A DNA stretch of 64,000 nt from Thalassia testudinum. Taxonomy: Eukaryota > Streptophyta > Magnoliopsida > Alismatales > Hydrocharitaceae. Shown one piece after another: positions 1 through 12,936 of this stretch. Below the pieces are notes generated by a model. It did not search any database, was not told the DNA's origin, and saw nothing but the letters and a program-made list of their open reading frames with translations. A program made the position numbers and the translations under genes. Position 1 is the first letter of the stretch, and every line of letters begins with the position of its first letter. The stretch is from NCBI GenBank assembly GCA_037157565.1, contig JAZHRO010000073.1:91180001-91244000 (forward strand), written 5' to 3'.

Positions 1-2667
1 CTTCAAGAGAAGCTCAAAGATGCCTAAATCCTAATCTAAATGTGGTTGTTAAGAAAGAAATAATCAAGTGGCTTGATGCTGATATTATTTATCCTATATC
101 TGATAGCCCTTGGGTGAGTCCAATTCAAGTGGTACCCAAAAAGGTAGGACTCACCATAATCAAAACTAAATCTGGAGAAACCATTCCCACATGAATTGCG
201 AATTAGTAGCGGGCTTGTATAGATTATCGAAAAATGAAATCTGTTACAAAGAAGGACCATTTTCCTTTACCATTCATTGATCAGATCCTTGAGAGATTAG
301 CTGGTAATAGGTTCTTTTGCTTTTTAGATGGTTACTCTAGATATAATCAAGTTGCAATTTATCCCGAAGATCAAGAGAAAATGACTTTCACCAGCCCCTT
401 CGGAACCTTTGCTTTCTGAAGAATGGCATTTGGGCTTTGCAATGCACCCGCGACTTTTCAGCGTTGCATGTTAGCCATTTTTACTGAAATGGTGGGTGAA
501 TATATGGAGGTTTTTATGGATGATTTTTCAGTCTTCGGGGAGACATTTAATATTTGCTTGGATAATTTGTCGAAGGTTCTAAAAAGTTGTATTGAGGTTA
601 ACCTTGTCCTTAGTTGGGAGAACCATTTTATGATTCCTGAGGGCATAGTACTTGGTCATCTCGTATCTGAGCAGGGTATCCAAGTAGATCGAGCTAAGAT
701 CAATCAAATTGCAAATCTTCCAATTCCTGACTCGATCAAAGGCATTAGATCATTTCTCGAGCATGTGGGATTTTATAGAAGATTCATCCTTGATTTTTCA
801 AAATTTGCTCGACCACTCACAAACCTCCTCACAAAGGATGCGATTTTTGAGATGGATGAGGAGTGTATTTTAGCATTTAAAACTTTGAGAGACAGAGTTA
901 CACAGGCTCCAATTTTGCAACCACCTAATTGGGATTTACCATTTGAAATCATGTGTGATGCATTAGATTATGCAGTAGGAGCTGTTTTAGGATAGAAAAT
1001 TGAGAAGAATCCGGTGGTAATTTACTATGCTAGTAAAACATTGAATGAGACACAAAGGAATTACACAGTTACAGAGAAAGAGTTACTAGCAATAGTATTT
1101 GGATTAGAAAAATTTAGATCTTACATACTCCGATCTCAAATCATAGTGTACTCTGATCACTCAGCTAGTTGACACCTTCTATCTAAGAAGGACATGAAAC
1201 CTAGGTTAATTAGATGGATCTTGCTTTTGCAAGAATTTGACCTAGAAATTCGTGATAAGGCAGGTAGGCAAAATGTTGTTGCAGATCATGTATCCCATCT
1301 TCCTTCTGATACAATCGAATCATCTCCACCAATTACAGAACACTTCCCTGATGAACATCTTTTGACTATATCCACAGATCTTCCTTGGTATGCAGATATT
1401 GTTAATTATTTGGTTACACATCAATTCCCGGCCAGATTAGGATGAGAATCGCAAATCAAGACTCAAAGTAGAAGCCAAATACTATTTTTGGGAAGATCCA
1501 TATCTTTTTAGACTCTGTAATGATCAAATCATCAGGTGTTGTGTCACCTCTTCTGAGATTGATTCTATCCTATCTTTTTGTCACTACCAAGCTTGTGGTG
1601 GTCACTTTTCTAGTAGAAAGGCCGCTGCAAAAGTTTTGCAATGCCAATTTTATTGGCCCACATTATTTGCTGATTCTCAGACTTATTGTAAGGCATGTAG
1701 TCACTGCCAAACACTTGGTGGCATGTCTCGGAAAGACATGATGCCTTTGAACTTGATTCTAGTCTATGAAATCTTTGACATTTAGGGCATAGATTTTATG
1801 GGTCTGTTTCCATCCTCTTCTGGCTTCCATTATATTTTACTTGCTGTCGACTATGTTTCTCGTTGGATTGAAGCCACACCCACATGCACAAATGACCATC
1901 GAGTTGTCATTCCTTTTATACAGAGTCACATTTTCGCTTGTTTTGGGGTACCTCATGCTATTATTTCTAACGGTGGTTCCCATTTTATTAACAACCAGTT
2001 TAAAACTTTACTTAGAAAATATGGGGTTACACATCGTATTTCTATACCTTATCATCCCCAAACTAATGGGCAAATCGAGGTCTCTAATTGGGAGATCAAA
2101 AAGATCCTTCAAATGACAATCCGACCCGATAGGAAGGATTGGTCCTCCCATTTAGACGAGGCTTTGTGGGCTTATAGGACTGCCCACAAAACACCAATAG
2201 GCATGTCACCATACAGACTTGTTTACGAGAAACCTTGTCATCTTCCCGTAGAAATTGAACATAAGGCTTATTGGGCAATTAAAGCCTGTAATTTAGACCT
2301 CTTGAAGGCTGGTGAAAATCGTAGGTTGCAGCTTAGTAAACTACAGGAATTACGTCATGATTCCTATGAAAGTTCAAAGTTGTATAAGGAGAAACTTAAA
2401 GCCTTCCATGACAAATTCATTTCCCGCAAATCCTTTGCATCTGGTCAGAAGGTGTTGTTATTTGATGCCCATTTGAAGCTCTTCCCGGGTAAACTTAGGT
2501 CTAAATGGCAAGGGCCATTTATTGTACTTAGAGTCTTCGACAACGGAGCTGTCGAAATCACTGAACCGAACAAGGATCAACCCTTCAAAGTCAATGGTCA
2601 ATGTCTTAAACCTTTCTTGGAATCACATCCTTTGGGTCTTGTTGGAGAATGTTACCGGCTCCACTAG
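1..2667 (+). pseudogene. Element E pol remnant: RT, RNase H, integrase (Athila-type Ty3/gypsy)
   Basis: This is the back end of a retrotransposon polyprotein; gag and protease would lie left of the window. The reverse transcriptase shows FLDGYSRYNQ near 325-355, GLCNAPATFQRC near 430-470 and the catalytic VFMDD near 508-525. RNase H (about 930-1180) shows AVGAVLG, TEKELLAI and VYSDHS. Integrase has a zinc-binding region with a CKACSHC motif near 1690-1715, then the core ([18 protein letters not shown]) and a C-terminal part ending at 2667. The copy is dead. There are in-frame stops near 195-210, at 418, 993 and 1170, and near 1783. The second integrase catalytic Asp is replaced by Asn (AAC at 1969-1971, in ISNGGSHF). 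Athila lineage is an inference from these motifs; no env-like frame follows. Confidence 0.93.
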
Positions 2668-4206
2668 GGTTTTCTATCCATCCAACACACTTGTACATAG
2701 CTGTTTCCTGTTTTCATCCTTTTTTATTTTCTTATATGCTTACTTTTAAAGTTTCACTCCATATCATTTTGATTACCTTCATTTAGTCCAACTGACCACT
2801 CTGCCCTTTGGTCACACTTGAAATCGTCCGCACAGAGATTTTTAATCTCCTCTATTCGATTCCTTCCATCACCCTATACTAAATGAAGTGTAATATTTTT
2901 TAACCTTCTTACAATGAGGACATTGTAAAATTTTGGCTTGGGGGGTGTTGAAGTGAAATTTTCAATTTAAGTGTTGGTTTAAAAAATAAAAACACATAAA
3001 AATTAAATATCCATGAAATTTAAAAAAAAAAGAAATGTAAAATTGATAAAAATTTTAAAAATTCAAAAATTTAATAAAAAATTTGAAAATTTTTTGAAAA
3101 AAATCATAAAAAATTGAAAAAATCTTATCTACATAAAAGTAAAAATATATAAATACAAAAATTTAAAAAGAAAATTCATAAAAATAATAAGAGGGGTTTA
3201 TTCATTATTAATAAAGAAGAAGAGAAGAAGAATGTATATATATACAATTAAGAGCTTAATTTTCTTTTAGGTCAGAAGTTTAAATTGTATATAGTATATA
3301 TAAGTATTTAAGAGCATTCAATTCTTAATTAGATTTTATTTAAACATTTTGTAAAAACACACTTTTGTGTTTAAAATTTTTCTAAAACAAGATTTTATTT
3401 GAATTAAGGAATCTTTTAAATCTTTTAAAGATTTGTTTTTCTATTCTTACTTGAATTAAGAAACTAAGTGTATTAAGATTTTAAACTTAAGTTTTGGAAT
3501 CGAATTATAACTTTTTAATCAATTAGATTAAGTAATCTTTTTGCTTTTTGAAAATTTGATTTTATCATAAAGTTAAGTAAAAAGGCATATATTCAGAGTT
3601 AATTAGATAGAGAGTTGGTAGAATTTTAGTTTACAAAACTTAGAAGCTAGAGATCAATAACTAGACTTGGTAAATTTTGTCTTGACAAATCCTACAGGAG
3701 GAAACTAAAAATTTGAACCTAAGAGTAAAGGGTATTGTTGTCCAAGCTCTGGTTTGAGAGCTAAGAAACCTAGACATCTAAAATTCACTCACATAGAATT
3801 GTCTTGTTGACATCTGAGATCGTGAAAACACAGAGGTTAAGAGATCAATTCTGAATCTTCTTTAGTCCAAGGATTTCCGTGGGGCGGTTCTTGAAAGGGT
3901 GAAGGATGTGCCACTCACCTAGAAAAAGGATTTGAAGAATAATGTTAGTAAGAAAAATGAGAAGGGGGGAAAAGAAAAGAAAAAGAAAAAGTAAATAAAA
4001 TACCCTGCAGTTAAGTGCCTTGTTAAAAATGGGTACTTATGCAGTTTTCCATAAATAAATAAAAGCATCTCAATACAAATGGTTGCTACCCTTCCTTCCA
4101 TCAAAAAAAAAAAAAGAACACCTCGCTACAAATGGGTGTTCTAACCTATAGAAAGAAAAAAAAATATGGAGAAAAAAATATTAGGAATAAGAGACCCAGT
4201 GGTCCA
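2668..4206 (+). other. Element E 3' noncoding region, first part
   Basis: There is no credible coding frame. After the internal purine tract the sequence becomes very A/T-rich (about 2960-3200, long A runs), as also happens after the same tract in D and F. The region is cut at 4207 by a solo LTR and resumes at 5912. Confidence 0.6.
2912..2946 (+). promoter_or_regulatory. Internal polypurine tract module (element E)
   Basis: CAATGAGGACATTG at 2912-2925 is an inverted repeat (CAATG/CATTG). About 8 bases later comes a tract ending in GGCTTGGGGGG. The same pairing occurs in A, B, C, D and F after the coding slot and far upstream of the true 3' tract. Internal purine tracts between pol and the 3' region are, as I recall, known from Athila/Calypso elements. 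A second plus-strand primer is the likely role, by inference. Confidence 0.6.
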
Positions 4207-5906
4207 TGACTGGTCGATCTTTCGCTTTTAAGTCGTTTGTAGTTTAATGTGGTGGAAAAATCGACTAATCAATTTTTAACAAGAAATAACCACTCGCAGA
4301 GGTGTGGGTCGTATCCAAAGGGAGGCAATAACGTATTAAAATTCGCACCACTTAAACATGTTTGTTCGTAGTCAATTTGGACAAGAACCAAGCCAAGATT
4401 GCCTTTAGATTAAGGTTTAAGCAAGAAACAATGCTGAAATGGCAATTATGAGAAACTATAGGATATTTTCTGCACTGCAGAGTTAATAAAATATGATTAA
4501 AATTTGGCAATGGCAGAAAATGTAAATTTTAATTGAAGGTTTCTTGTAGCAAAACAGGGCAATTTTTCCCCGTTGTCTTGCGCGACGAGGAGCTGATGAC
4601 TGGGCGCGGGAAGCTCGGAGGAGGTCCCTTGGACCAAGAGCTTCGAATCGGTGGTGGCAGCGAGTCGCGCGGCGGCCGGAGGTGGCCGGACGAGCGCCGG
4701 CGGAGGTGCTGCAGCCGGTGAGCTCGCGCGGCTGTTGGCGTGAGATCTGCTCGCGCGCTGCTGCTGACGGCTCTGCAGGCACGGGAGGACGGGTCTGCAG
4801 GCGGTTGAGCGGGTGCGGCTGATGCTGGCGGGGGTGCGCAAGCTGCAGCAAGCGCGGGCGGGGGGGCGCTGCTGGCCGTTCTTCAGGCGCAGGGGTGAAC
4901 AACGTGGATTGCAGGCGCTGTTGGAGTTCTGCAGGCACGGTTGCTGCTGCAGGCGCGGGAGGTGGGTGCTGCAGGCTGAGGAGTGCGTGCGCGGTCTAGA
5001 GGGCATGCAGATGGCGAAGGCTGATGGTGGGCGTGGTTGCGCTAGAGGCTGGTGGGTGACGCTGCAGGCGTGGGTGCGCACTGATGAAGGCGCAGGCACG
5101 GGGATGGTGGTGCGGGCGTGAATGGTGAGATGGGCGGATGTGGCTGTACGGGTGCGGGTGGAGTTCAGACGGGTACGCAGGCGGGTGATCGCAGGTGAGC
5201 GGGTAGCTTCAGACGTCCGGGAAATTTTCCAGACGTCTTAAGTGAATGAGAAGGTGATTGCAGTGACGGTGATTGCGGCGGTGGTGGTTGGTGACGACGG
5301 CGAGGGAGTTGCACGCTAAGGTGCTCATGGTAATGCGGGCGAGCTCTGGATGGCGGTGTGGCCTGTCACACCACATGCCCATGGTGGTGGAGACTCGCCG
5401 CCACGGTAGAGGCCGGCAGTGTGGAGTGGAAGAGAGAGGTTCTCCCTACACAGTGGTGGGTCGGTGGCGGAGGCCTCCTGAGCTCGGTTGCCTCCCTCCT
5501 CCTTTTGTAGTGTCCTGCGCAAGTTTGAAATCAGCCGCCCGACCAGATCCACCACATCCGCTCCCCCTTGAATGGCTTCTTCACTGCATCAGCCGGGCGT
5601 TGGAGCGGCAGCCAGCCGTTCTGAAAGACGAAGAATAAAGAAAATATTGTTAAAATATTAAGGTTATTTATGTACAGATCCTCAACTTCTATGTTAATAA
5701 AAATAATGTACCTAATTTGTTATCTAATTAGATGAATGCTATTCTAAGCTAATTCTAAATGCACTTAAGATATGAATGCAATATATGGATTATGTAATTA
5801 GATGAATTAATCTATTTACATCCTAATTTATACTAAATAAATGTTAGAATTAATCTAATGTATAGGCACTTAAATACTTAAATAGCCCACAACTATGGGC
5901 TAATCA
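4207..5906 (-). mobile_element. Solo LTR of the D family
   Basis: This is a 1.7-kb LTR in reverse orientation, flanked on both sides by GTCCA (4202-4206 and 5907-5911), a 5-bp target duplication. Read on the minus strand it starts TGATTAGCCCATAGTTGTGG like the LTRs of element D and ends near ...GACCAGTCA. No primer-binding site, purine tract or internal DNA is attached, so it is best explained by recombination between the two LTRs of a former D-type element. It contains the GC-rich CTGCAGGC-type repeat block (about 4560-5110) seen in D. Long frames through this block are compositional artefacts. Confidence 0.9.
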
Positions 5907-5911
5907 GTCCA

Positions 5912-6676
5912 CCGGGGAGATATACACAAAAAGTGTTGACCTCGGGATAGAAAACTGGTGAGGAGAAAGGAACCAAACCTGAGTAAGGCCAAGCCAAAGG
6001 CTTGAATTGGAATAATTGGGATTGGAAAGTGATGTCTTAAGATCTAGATTTTTGCAACTTTAGATATCTTTAGGACAATTCTCTTCACTAAGCACAGATG
6101 TCTTAAAATCATAGCTACTGAACCTTGGTATTGGGCAGAGAAGCCTAAGAAATTGGTTTTGAAGATTTTAAGTTGAGACCTAAAGGAGAATTGACAAAAT
6201 CCTAGGTCTAGAAGTTAATCTTTAGTGTTGTAGGCTAGTAAATTAGAGTTTTACTACTCTAAGTTTGATTAATAATGAGTATCTGGTTAATTTGCTTAAA
6301 CTTATATTGATAAAAGTCAAATATCATAAACAAAGGATTAACTTAAATCTATTTGAGTTTTTGAGTTAAAATTTAATTCTCAATCCTTATGTTTTATTTT
6401 TCTTAAAACACTTTGTATTTTAATTTGAGTTAAGAATAGTTACAATGATTAAGAGATTTTTGAAGAATTCTAATTCAAAATAAAATTCTTTTTTACAAAT
6501 TGTTTTAAGTGTGTTTTGAAAATGTTATAAGTATAAGAGAAAATTTTCACACATGCTCTATACATTAATCATTTATATTAAATTTAAAAAAAATTCCAAC
6601 CTAAGCTTTCCTCTACATAGTTACTATTTATAATAATTTAAACCCAAGTGCTTTAAAACATCATAGTCTTAGTTAA
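5912..6676 (+). other. Element E 3' noncoding region, second part
   Basis: This continues E after the solo LTR. It carries CCGGGGAGATATACAC at about 5912-5927, a phrase also found in the 3' noncoding region of element C (about 61642). No coding frame is visible. Confidence 0.5.
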
Positions 6677-6713
6677 TTTTGTTAGGGACTAGATAAACTT
6701 TGGCTTGGGGGTA
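6677..6713 (+). promoter_or_regulatory. 3' polypurine tract with upstream hairpin (element E)
   Basis: TTTTGTTAG-GGA-CTAGATAAA (an imperfect stem) is followed by TTTGGCTTGGGGGTA. The LTR begins directly after it with TGATGAG at 6714. This is the purine primer for plus-strand DNA synthesis in LTR elements. The hairpin is weaker here than in C and D. Confidence 0.75.
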
Positions 6714-9700
6714 TGATGAGACACTCATCATGATCTCTAATTACCCCTAATTAACTAGTCTTCCTAGTTAATTAGCTAGGGTTTTGAATATAGAAGGGTT
6801 AATTATAGAATAAGGGATATTGAGTTAAGGACATTAAAATAAGTTAAAAATGACATTTTATCATTCAATTAACATTATTAATAATTTTGATAATAATTGG
6901 ACTCGAAATCCTATTAATCATTTCCTTAATTAGTAAGATATGTAACTTAAATATAATGTATACCTAAGTATGTATTAACTTAAGTAATTTTACTTAATCT
7001 AGTAAATTAATCTAAAAAGGTCAAAAATGTAAATTCAAGCTATAAACATAATATTTTCCATATTTACTAACATATACAAAAAGTTGAAAAAGATCTAAAT
7101 TAAAATAAACCTTCAAAACCTGGGTTTACATTTTAGTCCTAAATATTCATTACAGTCTGGTCCTTATTTCTCACATATGTCCTTAAGTTTTATTACTTTT
7201 ATGTCCCTCTTCGTCTTCTTCTTCTTCAGCTGAACGAACAGCTGGTGGCAGAGAGTCACCCCATCGCACGATCACTGCCCTGCCGACATCATTCCTCTTT
7301 GCCCAAGCTCTTGCAGCTTGCGCTCACCACCTCCACTTCATCCTTCGGTTTGGATTAACCGAGAATCCTATTTTTCAGTGAGAGATAACCTCACCATCGT
7401 CGGAGACGACGATGGAGGTTAAGCTCCTCGATCTCCTTCTTCGGCCAGACCCCACCTCTCTCTTCACCGCAAACTACTATAAATACCCCCTCACAACTTT
7501 GATTTTTGGCAAGTTGGCTCCCTTCCCTCTTCTTACACTACAGCCGACCCAATAGGCTATTCGTCCAAAACTCCAGCGATTTCCCATTCCATCTTCCGAC
7601 TTCCTCCGTCCATCTTAAGTAGCCGAGGAGATCCGCCGTGGTCTTCCGCACCTCTAACAAAGGCGCCGACCCTAAGATTCCTCTGCTCCACCTCAAATCC
7701 TCCCGCCGGAGATCTTTCTTCCACCCTATGATTTCGTCATCCGCCATGAGACTTCGGCGGAACCCTATTTACCCCTTCGTCCAGGTAACATTAGACTAGG
7801 AGTAGGAGTAGGAGTAGGAGTAGGCTAGCTTAGTTAGTTAGTTTAGCTAGTTAGATTAGCGAAATGTTAGAATTTAGTTTCATCTCCTCCGACTCCGGCG
7901 AATTCCTTGAGCTTGCCAGAGCTTCAATTTTGTCTTTTAATTCATTTTACACCTTCCTGTATCTTCCATGTTCACTTCTAATTCACTTAATCATTAATTA
8001 AATCACCTAAATGCCTAATTCAAATCTCACCTTCACTGACTACTGACACTATCTATGGTGACAGTAATTGAGATAATTTCACCTCCATTTGGTTCTTTCA
8101 TCACCTATCACCACTAATGAACCCTAATGGACATTATAATACCTATTATTATCATCTATAATTAAACGCCTAAATCTTAATTTAGCTCCTGAGCTCGCTG
8201 TCCATGGCGGCTCAGGAACAGTTCGAACTATAAATTAATATATATTTATGAATATTAACGTCTGTTGACTTGATTTAACCTCTCAATCGAGTGGTTAAAT
8301 CAAGTCCTGAGCTTTAACCATTCAAATCTTTTAAGAAAACAAACTTACTGTCAAATCTTAATTTTAATGAATAAATGAGGAATTAAATGTGATATTGAGG
8401 TTCCTTGTAACCTCAGGATCCTTTTTGAATAAAAAATGGTTAATTTTGTCAATTTGTACATACAATTCTATATTTTCTGGACTCACCGGAGCTCCGGTGA
8501 GCTCTGGCAAGCCAAAGTTTTGTTGCAGCCTCTAGAACTTCCTAAGTAGCTCCAGAATAGTATAATAAGGATCACTGACTATTTTAAAGAAATTTGTTTG
8601 AGGATTTAACCACTGGAGCTATAGATTTGAACTTCATCTTCCCCAACTCCAGCGATTTGGAGAAGTCTTTTAGGAAGGATTTGAGAAACATTTAAGGAGC
8701 TCAGAAGCTTCAGTGCAATGCACTGAAGCTATTTTAACCCTCAAAACATTGTAGCAATCTTTCCATGATTCTGTCGAACACATACCCATTTTAGTTCAAG
8801 TGGTGAGCCTGAAACCCTAGAAATTAAGGACAGAACACAAATCTAAGGATCTGAATGAGTTTCTAATGTTGAGGAGACTCTGATTGAGACATTAATTTCT
8901 TTGGAGGAAGCTCAAAATAGAAAGTCAATTTTCGAGCTTCCACAGTCAAACATGAGATTGATAATGGAGTTCTGAGCTTCAATTGAGATTTTGAGGAGTG
9001 AAAACTGTTTCTGGGATCTTAGTCGATGATTTGAAAGTGATTAAAGTAAGCTCAGATGATGTACTTAGTGAAGCTTTAGTTTCTACCAATATGGGTTACT
9101 TTCGAACCCAAACTAATAGCAGTACTGTTTTGATGAAATTCAAACTTAAAACCTGCCTAGATTTATCTGTTATAACCCTTAGAATTAATCTAATTAGATT
9201 AGGAACACTTTTAAGTGTTTGTTGCACTCATTGAAATCTGAAAATCAAACTCTTAAGCTTTAAGAGAAGCGAAAAGCTTCTCTGGTGGTTCTGAAGGTCT
9301 TAAGAGTTTAAAACCTATTCTAACAGAAGCGAAATTACTTATATAACATATACAAACCTTTTAATAGAAGAGAGAAGTCCATCTGAGGACTCTCCTGATT
9401 TAAAACTATTTCCAAGATAAAAAAAACCCATAGGAACCCCTGATTTCATCTTTTAAATTGAAGAGCATTACATCATTAAAACATTAAATTGACCCTGAAA
9501 TTGTGTAGATTACCCTTAGAGCTTTCCAACAAACTTGAAATCATTCAATTTGGAGCTCTAGGTAGAAAGTTATGAACATTTGAAATCGGGTCTGGAAGGG
9601 GTTGGATACTCCCACCTCGGTTATTCACGAGCGCATGCTTAGGGATAAAACCAATTTGTTTCCTTGGCTATGCAATCGTCAGCACTCGGCACACCGGTTC

Positions 9701-10700
9701 TGATTCCTTTTGTTCTGATCTGAGCATTGCATGTGTTGTGTGTGTGCGGGCTTATGCCTGTGGGTGTGCGCCCTTGGGGGCATGCGGAAGTGATTGTGCC
9801 CTAGGATGGCAAGTGTGGCCTGGGAGGCCGGGTTGAGCCGATGCAGCTCGAGACTGTGAACCGATTAACAAATGAACCGAAATGAACCTAACAGAGATTA
9901 GGTAAGGACCGAGTAGGGTCTGGTCCCACCCTGATCTCAAGGTGCTGTGTATCCTCGAAAGGACCTCGTCGCAAATAAAAAAACTTTTGGTTAAAAAAGT
10001 AAGAAAAACCCTGTTCAGCTGAAAGCTTAAGGAAAAGAGAAGCCGTTGAAGGATGCTAAGGGATGAAGCTGAAAGCTAAAGAAAAAGGCACGGGCACTAA
10101 GGAGTGTAAAGGAGAAAACTAAGGGAAGAAGAGAAGGTAGGAGACTAATGAAAAAGATAAGAGACAGGAACAAGAGAAGAAGGCAGGAACAATAAAAGGA
10201 GAGATCAAGATAAAGAAGAAATAAAAGAGAGAAAGAAGAAAATAAGAGAGAAGGAGATGAGAGGCTGAAGAAGATAAAATGAAGGATATTATTTTTTCTT
10301 GCATAATTACTTTTTGTTCTTAAATGAAAAAAGGCATGTTTTAATTGGATACTTTTTAATTGCCTTAATTTCTTAGAATGAAATAAAATTGAAAAACTAG
10401 CATGTTTACTTGTTAATAAAGTACAACATTTTGAGTAAATATGTTTTCATATGGAATTTTGTATATTCTTTATAGTTTAAATATTTTGACAAAATTCATG
10501 TTTTGAAAATCAAATTAGTTATACCTCCTAAACTTGAAGAGATAAAAGAAAATTGGTGAATTTGGAGAAAATTATTATGCCTCCCAGTGAACGACCTGGA
10601 CTCAACCGGTAAAAATTTATAAAATGTTAGGTTAATTCGACCCTATACTACACAACCGACATAACTTCGAGTTAACCTAAGTGATTTCTTCTACTCTTAA
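6714..10700 (+). repeat. Long LTR of element E (3' end approximate)
   Basis: The LTR starts right after the purine tract with the palindrome TGATGAG-ACA-CTCATCA. A TATA box (TATAAATA) lies at 7478-7485, preceded by a CT-rich stretch. Much of 8000-9600 is A/T-rich with no coding frame. A purine-rich tract fills about 10080-10270, as in the LTR at 14651-17320. The CCTCCCAGTGAACGACCTGG motif near 10579 matches the conserved U5 motif of the other LTRs and indicates that the end is near 10700. No primer-binding site can be seen after it, so the 3' boundary is probably eroded or deleted. About 4 kb is long compared with the other LTRs here, so an unseen insertion inside it is possible. Confidence 0.6.
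7795..7824. repeat. AGTAGG microsatellite
   Basis: About 4-5 copies of the hexamer AGTAGG are followed by a (TTAG)-type run to about 7858, inside the E LTR just downstream of its TATA box. Confidence 0.9.
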
Positions 10701-10886
10701 TTAAGTGAAATTAACTTAATTACTGAGTTGAGTGGAACCCACGCATCAGCTGCCTAGGTATTTCTCAGGTGGACGGCCTTCCTAACTAAGGGGTATCATT
10801 CGCCCTAAACCTCTATAGTCATGCAAATTTTTTTGGGTGTCTTGATTGGGTCCAGCGCATTCTAATCTCGTCTAATCCTTTGATGC

Positions 10887-12680
10887 ATGTTTGCTAGGCG
10901 ATCCTTAAGACCATCCTTGAGACCTACTTTAGAAATCCACTCCCACCGAGGCCAAGCCTCGATGCCCGCGTTTGTGCATCAACCCCACCACATAGATCTC
11001 TGCTCTAATTCATTAGAACCGAGTTCTCCTTCTTCCATCATGGCACAACCAATTGAGGAAGAGAACAACCTTGAGCACCAACTTTAGCACTTAAATGATC
11101 TATTCCAGAACTTTGTAAACCCACTGCAGCATCCTATGATGCGAGATCACTATAATCTCACTACGGTGGCAATCGAGCCTCAAGTCCAAATCCCGAGTAG
11201 AGGTCTTGATTTAGAACTCAAGCCCAACATGATTCATGCGATTCCAAAATTCCATGGGCTTAACTCTGAGGATCCCTTCCAGCACATCAAACAACACAAA
11301 CATCTGACCCATACCTTCGGGTCAGATACACAAAATCAGGATATTCTACTAATGAAGATGTTTTCCTTCTCCCTCATGAACAAGGCAGCTCATTGGTATC
11401 AGACTCAAACATGTTCGATCAACATGTGGGTTGAACTCCAGTCCAAATTTTTGAAAAAGTTCTTCCCCGTTGGTTAGACGAATGCCTTGCGCCACCAGAT
11501 CACTCACTTCACTCAACAATTGGGAGAACCTCTTCATGAGGCATGGGACCAATTCTTGGATCTCATGTGAAAGTGCCCCCATCACGGAGTTCCTAAATGG
11601 GAACAAGTCTAATCTTGTGACCAGGGACTCCGTGAAGACATTCGATTGTTCGACAATGCAACCTGCAGAGGAAACATCATGGGTCAACATGAGGACATGA
11701 TGTGGGAGATTCTCGAGAATATGTGTGAGAACTCCATTAATAATGACTCCATGGGCTTATTCGACCGGACGAATGCTCGCGCATCGATGAATCCTAGGCA
11801 TCGACTTGGAACTGATGGCCAGTCGGTTGGACAAAATCTCTATCATAGAAAAGAAGGTGGACAAGCTGACTTGGCATCTGCAGTGAGCCACCTCTATGCA
11901 AAACTCATTTTCACAGCCACCTCTTGCGAGGGAAACTGTGCAGAACATCTATCACCGATCTTCTCAAAGGATGGACCCGTACCCACCCCCGTCTAACTCC
12001 AGGACCGGAGGGACCTCCAACCCACTCTACTATAGTTGGGGGAACTCTGAACCCTCATACTCTAATTTTCCTGAGGCTTCTCAGACCTGCGAGGATCTCA
12101 ACACCATCCAGAATGACCCATTCTCCAATACCTATAACCCTGGATGGCGGAATCATGTCAACTTCCTATGGGTGGGAAATTCTCAGAATCAAAGACCACC
12201 CTATCAACCCCATCCACAAACTCCTCATCCATATCAGCTACCTCAGCCTCGGCCCAACACCACCTATCAATCTGGGCCAAACCAAGCAGATCAAATGACT
12301 CTTATCCTTCAAAACATAGCTGACATTCATAAAACGAATGCAGCAATACAAAAATAGCACAAGGACGAGATCATAGAGGTTCGCAATCAACTAGCCTAGA
12401 TGGCGAATTCCCGCCAACCTAGCACTCTTCCTTCGCAACCTCTGCCAAACCCAAATAACACGTCGACCCAGAGGAATGTTATGAACCCAAATCCAAGCCA
12501 CACCCACATGATTTATCAGGCCCCTTCTGTTCCATCACCCGACAGGATGGAAGCTTCGACATCTTACATGGGATTTCAATAGCAGCCACCCATTTTACCA
12601 ACCACAAATCAAAACTAGGTAGGATTAAACTCCGTAACAACCCGTAGTGGTAAAGAAACTCAAGACCCACCTTATCCAAA
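10887..12680 (+). pseudogene. Element G gag remnant (Athila-type)
   Basis: This is a broken capsid gene. The conserved gag core is legible at 11136-11477: FHGLNSEDPFQHI, then KAAHWYQTQ and FLKKFFPVG. It continues after a stop and frame changes as a Pro/Asn/Gln-rich C-terminal part (11896-12357, with NTYNPGWRNHVNF) and to about 12600. The leader at 10740-10886 (TTGATTGGGTCCAG near 10844) resembles the leader of element F near 51480-51620. Gag would form the particle that packages element RNA. No clear zinc knuckle is seen. Confidence 0.85.
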
Positions 12681-12936
12681 CCACTCCAAGCCTGGTTGTA
12701 ACCTAAGCCCTAGGATAGTTATCCAGGATACCCCTATCCCAGATTAAGAACCTAGACCTATTCTAGAGGAACCAACCAAGGTTCCATTTCCCGAGGCCTT
12801 CACCAAGGGAAAGAGGATAACCAAACCCGTGGCTCCTGAGGAGGATCTTGTCAAGCCCTTTGAATAGGTCCAGATAAACATCCCCTTGATGGATGCAATC
12901 CTCCACGTATCGTCTTACGCATGATTTCTAAAAGAC

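Noticed and set aside
2947..2970. LTR start right after the first purine tract of E (TGTTGAAGTG)
   Set aside because: The same internal tract in C, D and F is not followed by an LTR, and a better tract plus LTR start lies at 6677-6714.
2947..4206. Env-like gene after pol in element E
   Set aside because: Only short A/T-rich frames with no conserved features.
4483..5121. Long Ala/Arg/Pro/Gly-rich frames on both strands (also 29432-30095 and 35755-36337)
   Set aside because: They lie in the GC-rich repeat block of D-family LTRs, are open in several frames at once, and have repeat-driven composition with no domain.
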